Source: Prevotella sp.
GTDB taxonomy: Bacteria; Bacteroidota; Bacteroidia; Bacteroidales; Bacteroidaceae
Reading direction: 5' to 3'
Length of the DNA: 20,664 nucleotides
Assembly (NCBI GenBank): GCA_017442765.1
Contig: JAFRZC010000175.1
Location: 1-20,664 of the forward strand
The notes beneath the pieces were generated by a model. The model was not told the origin of the DNA. It saw nothing but the letters and a program-made list of their open reading frames with translations, and searched no databases. This document shows positions 7,901 to 15,300 of the stretch, piece by piece (within the stretch, counting starts at the first letter, position 1; every line of letters starts with the position of its first letter). The position numbers and the translations under genes are program-made.

Positions 7901-10151
7901 GCTTGAGGTCTATGAGCAAAGCCCCGACTCGGGTGCCTACATGATGCTCGGCGACCGCGCCGTGCTCGACCGGCTCTACGAGCTCTCAGCCACATCGACC
8001 GACGACGAGAGCTACAACGAGATTAAGGAACTGCTCGACATCGACGAATACATCAACTACATGGCGGCAGAGCTGTTCCTCGGCTCGTGGGACTGGCCCG
8101 ACAACAACGTGAAGGCCTACCGTAAGACCGACGGAGGGCGCTATCGCTTCACCTTCTTCGACCTCGATGCCGCCTTCGAGACCGACGGCCGCGCCTATGG
8201 AGAGAGTGGGGGAGCACTGAATGGAAACTTCTTCCGGTGGGTTGACGATATGCAGTGGCACACGTTCGACTATATCTACGACACCGGCCAGCGGCTCTAC
8301 GGTGAGATACGCTTCTGCACGTTCTTCCTCAACATGCTCGAGAACGACGAGTTCCGCCGTAAGTTCATCGACACGTTCTGTGTGATGGGCGGCAGCGTGT
8401 TCGACTACGACCGTTCCGTCAACATACTGACCGAGCTGGGCGACCGCGTGCGCCCGACGATGTCGTGGGAGGGCGCGTCGCCCGACGGGTCGCTCAACGC
8501 CATCCGCAACGCACTTGTCGGCCGCGTCGATACCAAGGCACAGCACATGGTGGAATATGAGCGGCTGCAGCTTACCGGCCAGACCCCGCAACGTGTCAGC
8601 CTCTCCGCCGACCATCCCGCCGCAACTCTCTTCATCAACGACACGAAGGTGCCCTATGCTGAGTTCGACGGACGACTATTCCAACCCGTTACCCTGAAGG
8701 CCATCGCACCCGCAGGCTACACGTTCGCCGGATGGCGCAAGACCTCAAGCGAACAGCAGACACTCATCGATTTCGGGTCGTCGTGGAAATACTACGACTT
8801 TGGAAGTCTCGACGACAGGGAATGGAAAGCCACCGGCTTCGACGACAGCCACTGGAGCGAGGGTCCAGCGCCTGTAGGCTACGGCAAGAGTGCCATCGCC
8901 ACCACCACCGCATCTAATCTGCCCACCTACTATCTTCGTAAGACAATCACACTCAACGACCAGCCGAGCACCAACGACGACCTCACACTCAACTATGTGG
9001 CCGACGACGGCTTTATACTCTATATCAACGGGCAGGAGGCCGGACGCCACCTGATGCCCGACGGCACACCATCCTACAATACCTTTGCCACCAGCTACGC
9101 ACCAGGCAACCCCGACAGCGGAACGCTCACCATCGACAACTCACTATTGCGCCAAGGCGACAACTTCATCACGGTGGAACTACACAACAATGCCGCCAAC
9201 TCATCAGACATCTATTGGGACGTGCAGCTCGTGCGCACCACCGTCGGCGGCAGCAACGATTTCTATGCCACAGAACCCATTATCCAGATGCCCGACGACG
9301 AGAGTCTCAGTCTTATGGCCTGCTTCAGCCCCGTTCCGTCGGGGGAAACGGAGGGGGGCACTCCCGTGCGCATCAACGAGGTGAGCGCGGCCAACAGCAT
9401 CTATGTCAATGAGAACTACAAACGCAAGGACTGGGTGGAACTCTACAACACCACCGCTGAAGACATCGACATCGCCGGCATGTATCTCTCCGACGACATC
9501 AACGACCCGCTGAAATACCAGATTCCAGCCCTTGACATCCATACTTCTTCATCCCTCATCCCTCATCCCTCATCCATTATTCCCGCCTATGGCCACCTTG
9601 TCGTCTGGTGCGACGACGGTGAGGAAGGCAGCCATCAGCTGCATGTCCCCTTCAAGCTCAAGGCAGCCGAGGGCGTTGTGACCCTGCGAGCCCAAGACCA
9701 GTCGTGGACCGACCGCCTCGCCTATGAGAGCCATAACGGCGACGAGACCGTAGGGCGCTATCCCGACGGAGCCGACGACGTCTATCTGATGAACATCCCC
9801 ACCATCGGCAAGACCAACCTCTACACCTCCTATCTCGAGCCTGTCAGCCAGATACCAACCAGCATTGACCGGCCCCAACGCTACGTCTCTGACAATGGCG
9901 GGCTGAAGATTAGCTATGCTGTTGGCAGGCTCTTCGTCCGTAGCGAGACAAGCACCTCCCCTTCGGGGGGAGGCCGGGAGGGGGCTGTAACCGTCTATAC
10001 CACCACCGGTCAGGAGGTGACCACCGAGCGTGTACGTTTCTATGGCGGCAAAGCCTATGTCGATGTGAGCAGCCTGCCGCAAGGCATCTACGTAGCCCGC
10101 GCTATCGACAGCGAAGGCCGCACCGCCGCCACGAAGTTCATCAAGCACTGA
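4917..10151 (+). CDS. secreted multidomain CotH/lamin-tail protein with T9SS sorting domain
   Basis: A 1744-residue exported protein. In order: signal peptide (1-23); a LamG/concanavalin-like region (about 85-290) containing YINTGYVFKANTRV and LMKLYGFKIYEDDELV; a linker or sandwich region; lamin-tail domain 1 (about 569-690); a chitobiase-C-like domain (about 718-800, LRYTTDGTTPT); a CotH kinase-like domain (about 804-1200) with NNVKAYRK at 1063-1070 and the FFDLDAAF block bearing D1082 and D1084; a galactose-binding-like sandwich (about 1280-1440); lamin-tail domain 2 (about 1484-1600); and a type A T9SS sorting domain (about 1692-1744) ending in KFIKH. CotH proteins are atypical protein kinases in spore coats; here the substrate is unknown and the site of action is the cell surface. 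Three kinds of repeat DNA lie in frame within it. A promoter precedes it and a hairpin follows, so it is probably a single-gene transcript. Confidence 0.88.
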   Translation: MKRLVIILIAIGCLALDGGAWTADDVTVIDDFASYSGGAPLVYCKADEKVYVMNNLGGYEEYGIVETVDGLAVLSDMDIAYIETSSDMAGLGTGTPYINTGYVFKANTRVVCDYEINGHQYNYESPFGSRNGSYWNNAFVFFSRFNRMNTGNFNRSGVETQGSEELETGVRYVIDAADQTAIIFKADDMTTPYMAITTTGTVDDGVNSMYVFNLNTGGVNDNRPDGSPSLMKLYGFKIYEDDELVMDLVPIATTAGKAGVRDKVSGRRFFSATSTSFAMSPDGIAFAGEAHSGTTVYEGKMVSCTADRHFYRYENGQWTDLGNSMVPISDDSYKNMETWTYPEGKEDCFAGVSYDEVQDKNAIADYVGTGNHEPFFHEIPTEEGERYNFSFTFGCDEWTTWVTGRGARSNPDNYMRAIVLNTAIASVGFTENGNQLGGTYGVLAAYSLPHEQTTGHQVSMDFTAAQDHEYLLLQFGYVADNTPYNFQFDHLTVSKYETPEKYNLMPYLSGLIQVAEASEVAQNPRLVEAVNAARALLDSDDTDAQRQAYDALHDALEAALNNVSPPETGDLMVNELMAANVDMFMSPAYNFNSWLELYNTTDKVIDLSGCYLSDDATNLTKWKMPETIGKVPAHGYKVVWMGDNDINTNQAPFKLEYEGGELFLCDSEGNELLHIYYPEAVSRTSYACTTDGSDNWSFTAEPTPGASNNNAPYAEQRLLAPEATPEGGLFEGTVSISVNIPTGTTLRYTTDGTTPTMTNGETSLTGLFTADRTMTYRFRLFADGLLPSPVTTRSYVYRDYDFTLPVIVVSTDDDYLYDNTIGVYVKGTNGRTGNGQSTPANWNMDWNRPVNFHYILPETSTSPSGGGREGAVAVNQDVDFSISGGWTRSNSVKSFKLKADHVYEGRNTIDYPFFTAKPFNRNKTLQIRHGGNDSYSRIKDAALHEIIQRSGIDLDVMSYQPAVHYLNGRYMGLINVREPNNKDFAFANWGLTKDELEVYEQSPDSGAYMMLGDRAVLDRLYELSATSTDDESYNEIKELLDIDEYINYMAAELFLGSWDWPDNNVKAYRKTDGGRYRFTFFDLDAAFETDGRAYGESGGALNGNFFRWVDDMQWHTFDYIYDTGQRLYGEIRFCTFFLNMLENDEFRRKFIDTFCVMGGSVFDYDRSVNILTELGDRVRPTMSWEGASPDGSLNAIRNALVGRVDTKAQHMVEYERLQLTGQTPQRVSLSADHPAATLFINDTKVPYAEFDGRLFQPVTLKAIAPAGYTFAGWRKTSSEQQTLIDFGSSWKYYDFGSLDDREWKATGFDDSHWSEGPAPVGYGKSAIATTTASNLPTYYLRKTITLNDQPSTNDDLTLNYVADDGFILYINGQEAGRHLMPDGTPSYNTFATSYAPGNPDSGTLTIDNSLLRQGDNFITVELHNNAANSSDIYWDVQLVRTTVGGSNDFYATEPIIQMPDDESLSLMACFSPVPSGETEGGTPVRINEVSAANSIYVNENYKRKDWVELYNTTAEDIDIAGMYLSDDINDPLKYQIPALDIHTSSSLIPHPSSIIPAYGHLVVWCDDGEEGSHQLHVPFKLKAAEGVVTLRAQDQSWTDRLAYESHNGDETVGRYPDGADDVYLMNIPTIGKTNLYTSYLEPVSQIPTSIDRPQRYVSDNGGLKISYAVGRLFVRSETSTSPSGGGREGAVTVYTTTGQEVTTERVRFYGGKAYVDVSSLPQGIYVARAIDSEGRTAATKFIKH
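7488..7537 (+). repeat. 50-bp GC-rich repeat, copy 1, in frame in the CotH gene
   Basis: This 50-bp segment matches 9945-9994 with three mismatches by my alignment. It encodes ETSTSPSGGGREGAV (residues 858-872) in a loop of the CotH domain. Its core, CCTCTCC-TTCG-GGGGGGAGG, can form a hairpin with a TTCG loop. It resembles GC-rich elements that are normally intergenic in Bacteroidales. Confidence 0.85.
9334..9358 (+). repeat. G-rich element in the CotH gene, related to one in susC
   Basis: ttccg, then gggggaaa, then cggagggggg, in the same order as at 12645-12673 in the SusC-like gene, with two short gaps. It encodes PSGETEGG just before the second lamin-tail domain. Confidence 0.55.
9549..9576 (+). 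repeat. four tandem tcatccM heptamers inside the CotH gene
   Basis: Three copies of tcatccc and one tcatcca are directly adjacent and encode part of SSSLIPHPSSIIP. The matching position in lamin-tail domain 1 (PETIGKVPAHGY) has no such insert, while domain 2 reads PALDIH, insert, IPAYGH. The same heptamers occur between genes at 4358-4371 and 4509-4529. Confidence 0.85.
9945..9994 (+). repeat. 50-bp GC-rich repeat, copy 2, in frame in the CotH gene
   Basis: Second copy of the element at 7488-7537, in the same reading frame, again encoding ETSTSPSGGGREGAV (residues 1677-1691). It lies at the junction with the C-terminal T9SS sorting domain. Two of the three differences are at third codon positions; the third changes the Ala after the peptide to Thr. 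Confidence 0.85.
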
Positions 10152-10168
10152 AAAGAGGAGAGAGGGTA

Positions 10169-10206
10169 CTCCCTTCCCTTTAGGGAGGGGTCGGGGGTAG
10201 GCTGGG
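10169..10206 (-). repeat. GC-rich dispersed repeat, intergenic copy
   Basis: On the - strand this reads CAGCCTACCCCCGACCCC followed by TCCC, a short AT step and a purine-rich arm. It is nearly identical to 19570-19606, which lies inside a gene. The copy here starts 18 bp after the CotH stop codon. Confidence 0.75.
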
Positions 10207-10213
10207 ATGGAGC

Positions 10214-10259
10214 AAAGAGAGGAGAGAGGGAAGGGAGAGGGTTCTCCTCTCTCCTCTTT
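10214..10259. terminator. terminator-like hairpin after the CotH gene
   Basis: GGAGAGAGG (10221-10229) pairs with CCTCTCTCC (10246-10254), and the flanks extend the stem by about five pairs into AAAGAGA/TCTTT, around a 16-nt loop. The right arm also pairs perfectly over 14 bp (10246-10259) with 10152-10165 directly after the stop codon, so two alternative folds exist. There is no long T-run. Confidence 0.5.
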
Positions 10260-10297
10260 GCGTTTCGCGTTTCCCCTCTCCTCTCGTTAATTTCTGT

Positions 10298-10317
10298 TAA
10301 TTATTCGGGAATAATTA
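10298..10317. promoter_or_regulatory. 20-bp palindrome upstream of the ECF sigma gene
   Basis: TAATTATTC-gg-GAATAATTA is a perfect inverted repeat with 9-nt arms, ending 31 bp before the sigma-factor ATG. Its position suits an operator or a promoter element used by the sigma factor itself. No clear TAnnTTTG motif is nearby. Confidence 0.45.
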
Positions 10318-10348
10318 GCGGAGTTCACACCCAAGAATGTAAAGAAAA

Positions 10349-10915
10349 ATGTCGGAAACAACGGTAACCCCAAGCATGTACAGCGCATTCGAAAACGAAA
10401 GTGAGTTCTTGGTGTATTTCAAGAAACTCTATCTTGCTTACAGCGGCAAGATCTATAACTATGTGCTGACGCTATCCGGCGGCAACGCCTATCTGGCCGA
10501 GGAAATCGTGCAAATCACATTCATGAAACTCTGGGAGCGTCGCCTGGCCTTGAAAGACAGAAGCCTTGTCATCTCCTACATGTACACCATCGTGCGCAAC
10601 ACCTTTTTTAACATGTGCGAGCGCGAGATGGTGCGTCACATCTATTACAACTACATCCTTCGCCAAGCCGACATTCCGGCTCCAAGGATTGAGGAGCAAA
10701 TCGACGCGCGGGCTTTTGAGGAGTTGGTGGCGCGGTTGGTTGACCGAATGCCCCAGAAACGGCGCGAGGTGTTTGTGAAGAGGTGGATGGAGCATAAGAG
10801 CAATAAAGAGATAGCCGAGGAAATGAACATATCGGAGAACACGGTTGAGACGCACATCACGCTCGCTCTGAGGTATCTTCGGGAAAACGCAATCAAAATG
10901 ACAGACCATGAATAA
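10349..10915 (+). CDS. ECF-type RNA polymerase sigma-70 factor
   Basis: A 188-residue ECF sigma factor of the Bacteroidetes FecI-like type. Region 2 (about residues 20-95) includes YLAEEIVQITFMKLWE and a core-binding segment. Region 4 (about 134-180) includes the helix-turn-helix SNKEIAEEMNISENTVETHI, which reads the -35 region of target promoters. Both halves are present and length is typical. The 3' end overlaps the FecR gene by 8 bp (ATGAATAA), which suggests translational coupling of sigma and anti-sigma. Together with the STN-bearing SusC gene downstream it forms a trans-envelope signalling set: ligand at the receptor releases the sigma factor, which most likely drives this operon. Confidence 0.93.
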   Translation: MSETTVTPSMYSAFENESEFLVYFKKLYLAYSGKIYNYVLTLSGGNAYLAEEIVQITFMKLWERRLALKDRSLVISYMYTIVRNTFFNMCEREMVRHIYYNYILRQADIPAPRIEEQIDARAFEELVARLVDRMPQKRREVFVKRWMEHKSNKEIAEEMNISENTVETHITLALRYLRENAIKMTDHE

Positions 10916-11873
10916 GGATATGAACAAAATGAAGCTGCTGGCAGAGAAATATCTGCGTGGCGAGGCTAACACACAGGAGCGTGAGGAACTCATGGCGTGG
11001 ATGAACGACGACATGCTGCTCTGGATGTGGTTCAAGGAAGGCATCGACGAGTCTCCCTCGGAGATGGATGCCGTGACCAGTCAGAAGATTTATGAGCGCA
11101 TCGTCTCGCAGCGGGAGTCGGCACCGTCGCCACACCGCCTGCCCGCATGGATGAAGGTGGCTGCCGGTGTGGCCGTTCTCGCGATAATCAGCGTGGCTGC
11201 TTGGCTGTTCCTCTCTTCGCGCGGTGTGGCCGAGCCACTTGTGGTAAAAACGAACGCAGGCGAGCGCACGAGTGTCGTGCTGCCCGACGGCACAAGCGTG
11301 AGACTCAATGCCCAGTCGTCGTTGAGCTACGACTGCGACAATCCGCACGGCGAGCGGGTAGTCAACCTGCAAGGTGAGGCCTACTTCGAGGTGTCGCACA
11401 ACAAGATGCCGTTCAGGGTTGTCTGCGACGGTTTGGAAGTGCAGTGCTTAGGCACCAAGTTCGATGTCAAGAGCTATAACGACGATGACGAGGCCACCGT
11501 CGTGCTGAAGGAAGGCTCGGTGCGCGTTACCTCTGCCACATCGAGCGTGCTCATGCAGCCCAGCACCAGTGTCACCTTCGACCGCGCCACGGCAAGACTC
11601 ACAGAAAGCAGTGTAATACAGGAAAACTGTATCAGTTGGACAACAGGTGAAATTTGCTACGACAACGAGAGTCTTGAGAACATTGCCCGCGACCTCTCGC
11701 GCACATTCATGGTGAAAGTCATTGTAAACTCGCCACGTCTGAAAAAGGAAACCTTCACCGGATACCTTGGCAACACCTCGCTCAAAGGCGTGCTCAATAT
11801 GCTCACCAAAGTCTCCGACATCGACTACAAGTTCGCGGGCGACAGTACGATTTACATCTATGAGAAGAAATAA
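10908..11873 (+). CDS. FecR-family anti-sigma factor
   Basis: A 321-residue inner-membrane anti-sigma factor. The N-terminal cytoplasmic part (about 1-80) would bind the ECF sigma factor. One membrane segment follows at about residues 84-103 (VAAGVAVLAIISVAAWLFL). The periplasmic part has the FecR core (about 112-205: ERTSVVLPDGTSVRLNAQS, GEAYFEVSH, PFRV) and a C-terminal DUF4974-type domain (about 250-320) expected to contact the receptor STN domain. The ATG at 10908 overlaps the sigma gene; in-frame ATGs at 10920 and 10929 are alternatives that would shorten it by 4-7 residues. It precedes a small lipoprotein gene by 21 bp. Confidence 0.93.
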   Translation: MNKDMNKMKLLAEKYLRGEANTQEREELMAWMNDDMLLWMWFKEGIDESPSEMDAVTSQKIYERIVSQRESAPSPHRLPAWMKVAAGVAVLAIISVAAWLFLSSRGVAEPLVVKTNAGERTSVVLPDGTSVRLNAQSSLSYDCDNPHGERVVNLQGEAYFEVSHNKMPFRVVCDGLEVQCLGTKFDVKSYNDDDEATVVLKEGSVRVTSATSSVLMQPSTSVTFDRATARLTESSVIQENCISWTTGEICYDNESLENIARDLSRTFMVKVIVNSPRLKKETFTGYLGNTSLKGVLNMLTKVSDIDYKFAGDSTIYIYEKK

Positions 11874-11894
11874 ATAACAAAAACCACATCTATT

Positions 11895-12311
11895 ATGAAA
11901 CAACTCAAAACATGTCTTCAGGCACTTATGATAGTGCTTGCCGCCACGTCTGTCTGCTCGTGCAGCGATGACGACGACATTGTGGAACCAACATTCAGCG
12001 GCATCACCGTGACTCCCGAGCAGGCGGTCTATCACGTTGGCGACGTGATAACGCTTACCATTCACCGGACCTCAACGGGCAGCGATAATCTCACGGGAGA
12101 GACCTACTGGTGGTATGCCTCGTGGTGGTTCAGCGACCCTGATATGAAAGCCGACTTCCAGGAGTTTACCACCGACGGCACCTGCACATCGTCGGAAATC
12201 ACACTCACCGAACCCGGCGAAGTGACGCTCTACTTCTTCGGGCAAGCGCGCTACCCCAAATGGGACTACCGCAAGATTGAAATCAGCAAAACCATCACTG
12301 TAATTGAGTAA
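11895..12311 (+). CDS. small lipoprotein, probably surface-exposed
   Basis: A 138-residue protein with a lipoprotein signal peptide: lipobox VCSC with the predicted lipidated Cys23, followed by SDDDD. Acidic residues right after the cysteine fit the export signal that sends Bacteroidetes lipoproteins to the cell surface. The mature part looks all-beta (ITVTPEQAVYHVGDVITLTI; a closing KTITVIE strand) and resembles an Ig/PKD-like fold, but I do not recognise a named family. It sits between the FecR gene and the SusC gene, 12 bp before the latter, an unusual place for an extra lipoprotein. An accessory binding role for the receptor is likely but inferred. Confidence 0.82.
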   Translation: MKQLKTCLQALMIVLAATSVCSCSDDDDIVEPTFSGITVTPEQAVYHVGDVITLTIHRTSTGSDNLTGETYWWYASWWFSDPDMKADFQEFTTDGTCTSSEITLTEPGEVTLYFFGQARYPKWDYRKIEISKTITVIE

Positions 12312-12323
12312 ACCAAACGACTT

Positions 12324-15300
12324 ATGAGAAAATACATTCTTTTGCTCATCTTTGCTGCCATTATTCCGCTCACCAGCTTACATGCGCAGCGCGTTACGCT
12401 CACGCTACCGAAGATGACCCTGCGTGCGGCACTACCCTATGTAGAGAAAGCCGCCGGCGTGCATTTCTTCTACAGTGGCAACCTCGACGGACTGAACAAA
12501 ACCGTACAGCTGAACGTCAAGAATGCCTCGCTCGACCGTTGTCTCAACCAGTTGCTCAAGGGAACAGGCATCGGCTACACGCTCGAGGCCAACAACGTCG
12601 TGGCACTCCATGCAGCAAAGGCAACTCCAAGCCCCCGCACTGCTTTCCGCCCAGGGGGAAAGACGGAGGGGGGTCTCTTCTTTTCGGGGGAATCCTCGGG
12701 TGGGCTTGTCACAGGTGTTGTCACAGATACCCAGGGAGAGCCTCTCACTGGTGCCACGGTGAAGGTAAAGGGCACGGGAGCAGGAGTTGCGACCGACCTT
12801 GACGGCAACTTCCGGCTCGACGGTGTGAGTCATGGTCAGCTCATCGAAGTGTCGTATGTGGGTTTCGAAACCGTTGAGGTGCGTTACGCCGGCAAACCCC
12901 TCAACATCAGGCTCAAGGAAAACACCGAGCTGCTGAAAGAGGTGGTTGTCGTGGGTTATGGCACGCAGAAAAAAGTGAACCTGACGGGAGCCGTCAGCGT
13001 GGTCGATTCGAAGCAGCTCACCGGCCGTCCGTCTATCAACTCGGCCACGGCATTGCAAGGTGCCGACCCTTCGCTCAACATCAAGATGGGCACCGGCGGA
13101 CCCAACTCCACCTACTCCATAGACATTCGTGGTGTAGCCAGCATCAACGGCGGCTCGCCGCTCATCCTCGTCGATGGTGTGGAGATGAACCTCAGCCGGC
13201 TCAATGCCAACGACATCGAGAGCGTCTCCATCTTGAAAGACGCCTCCGCTGCCGCCATCTACGGTGCAAAAGCCTCGTCGGGTGTAGTCCTCATCACTAC
13301 CAAGAGCGGGGCTGCCGACGCGAAGCCCACCGTCACTTTCGACCTGAAGACAGGTTGGAAGGCGCCGACCACATCGACCGACTTTATCACGCAGGGCTAT
13401 TGGTCGGTGTTCATCAACGACCTGTTTCTCAACGAGCACGCAGGCTTCGGCTTCACCACCTACGACGAGAGCGACTATGCCGAGCTGTGGATGCGCCTCG
13501 GGCAGCATGCCGAGACAGCCGAACGCCCCTGGGCCGTGGTGCAGAGCGACGGCTCCTATAAATACTATGCCAACTTCGACTGGTACAACCACTACTTCAA
13601 GCGCAACCGTCCGATGAACGACTACAACGTTTCGGTGAAGGGAGGCTCGGAGCGCGTAAACTATTTCGTCAGCGGACGGTTTTACGACGAGGACGGCATG
13701 ATTCGCCAGAACAACGACAAATTCCAGTCGTACTCTACCCGTGCCAAGATGAACATCAAGGTTACCGACTGGCTGAAATATGGCGTAAATATGAGCTTCT
13801 TCAACTCCCGATACACCTATCCGGGCGGCAACGACCTGCAATATACCTTTCGCGGAACGGCACTCCACTCACTGGCCTACATCCCCTCGACCAATCCCGA
13901 CGGCACAAGCGTCTATCTGAACCGCTACAACTACAACGGCAACGTGGCAGTGGGCAATGGTCTGAATGCCGTGCTCAACTATGGCAAGCACTTCAACAAC
14001 GAGCTCAACCGCGAATGGGTTGTCAAAAACGATGTGGAGCTGCGCCTGTTGAAAGACTGGACCGTCAACGCCGACCACTCCTACCTCTTCCGCAACTACG
14101 AGTTCGAGGCGCGGCGAGTGCCCGTGCCCTACTCGGCCACGGCCGGCGTCGTCTCCTACATAGACCCCGCCAACGCCTCGGTCACGCGCGACCAGTATTC
14201 CCAGCGCCATACGCGCACCACTAACCAGATCTACAATATCTACACCACCTACTCGCCCACCTTCGGCGAGCATCATCTGAAGCTCATGCTCGGACTCAAC
14301 GGCGAGAGCTACCGCTCGCGCTCACTCAAGGCGGAGCGCTACGAGCTGCTCTCCACCGAGCTGAGCAGCTTCAACATCGCCACCGGCGAGATTCCCACAC
14401 TTATAGAAGACCGCTACAACAGCGAGACGCGCGGCTACTTCGGCCGGCTGAACTACGACTACGCGGGCCGCTATCTCTTCGAGGCCTCCGGACGCTACGA
14501 CGGCTCGTCGCGCTTCCACCGCGACCACCGATGGGGATTCTTCCCCTCGGCATCGTTGGGATGGCGCATTAGCGAAGAGCCGTTCTTCAAACCACTGCGA
14601 CGGTTCTGGGACAATGCCAAGCTACGCCTCTCCGTAGGCAGCCTGGGCAATCAGCAGGTAAGCTACTATGCCTACATCCAGAGCATCGACACGGCAAGGA
14701 AGAATTCCGGAGTGACACTCGACGGCATTACCCAGCTCGACTATGCCTCGGAGAGCGACCCTGTGGCCGACAACCTGACATGGGAGAAAGTCATCACCTA
14801 CAATGCCGGCCTCGACCTGTCGTTTTTCGGCAGCCGGCTCAACACCACGTTCGACATCTATACTCGCTACACCAGAGACATGCTCACCAACGGAGCCTCG
14901 CTGCCCGCCGTCTATGGAGCCGCCGTGCCGAAGATGAACGCCGCCGATATGCGCACACGAGGCTGGGAGCTGTCTGTCTCGTGGAACGACAAGGTCGCCC
15001 TCTTCGGTCGTCCGCTCAGCTACACGGTGGGCGCAGGCATCGGCGACTACCGTTCGAAGATCACGAAGTTCGACAATCCCACGAAGCGGCTGAGCGACTA
15101 TTACGAGGGCATGACCCTCGGACAGATCTGGGGCTATCACGTCAGCGGGCTCTTCGCCACCGACGAGGAGGCAGCCGCATGGCCCATAGACCAGACCATC
15201 GTCAACCAGGACATTCAGGTGTCTGGACCCCACAAGGGTCTGCATGCCGGCGACATGCGCTACGAGGACCTCGACGGCGACGGAGTCATCGGCATCGGCG

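Noticed and set aside
5556..7919. 787-codon open frame on the - strand
   Set aside because: It lies fully opposite the CotH gene, whose product has recognisable domains; long antisense frames are common in GC-biased codons, and this translation has no family features.
12432..13868. 478-codon open frame on the - strand
   Set aside because: It is antisense to the well-identified SusC gene and has no recognisable protein pattern. The same applies to the 545-codon frame opposite susD (16085-17722).
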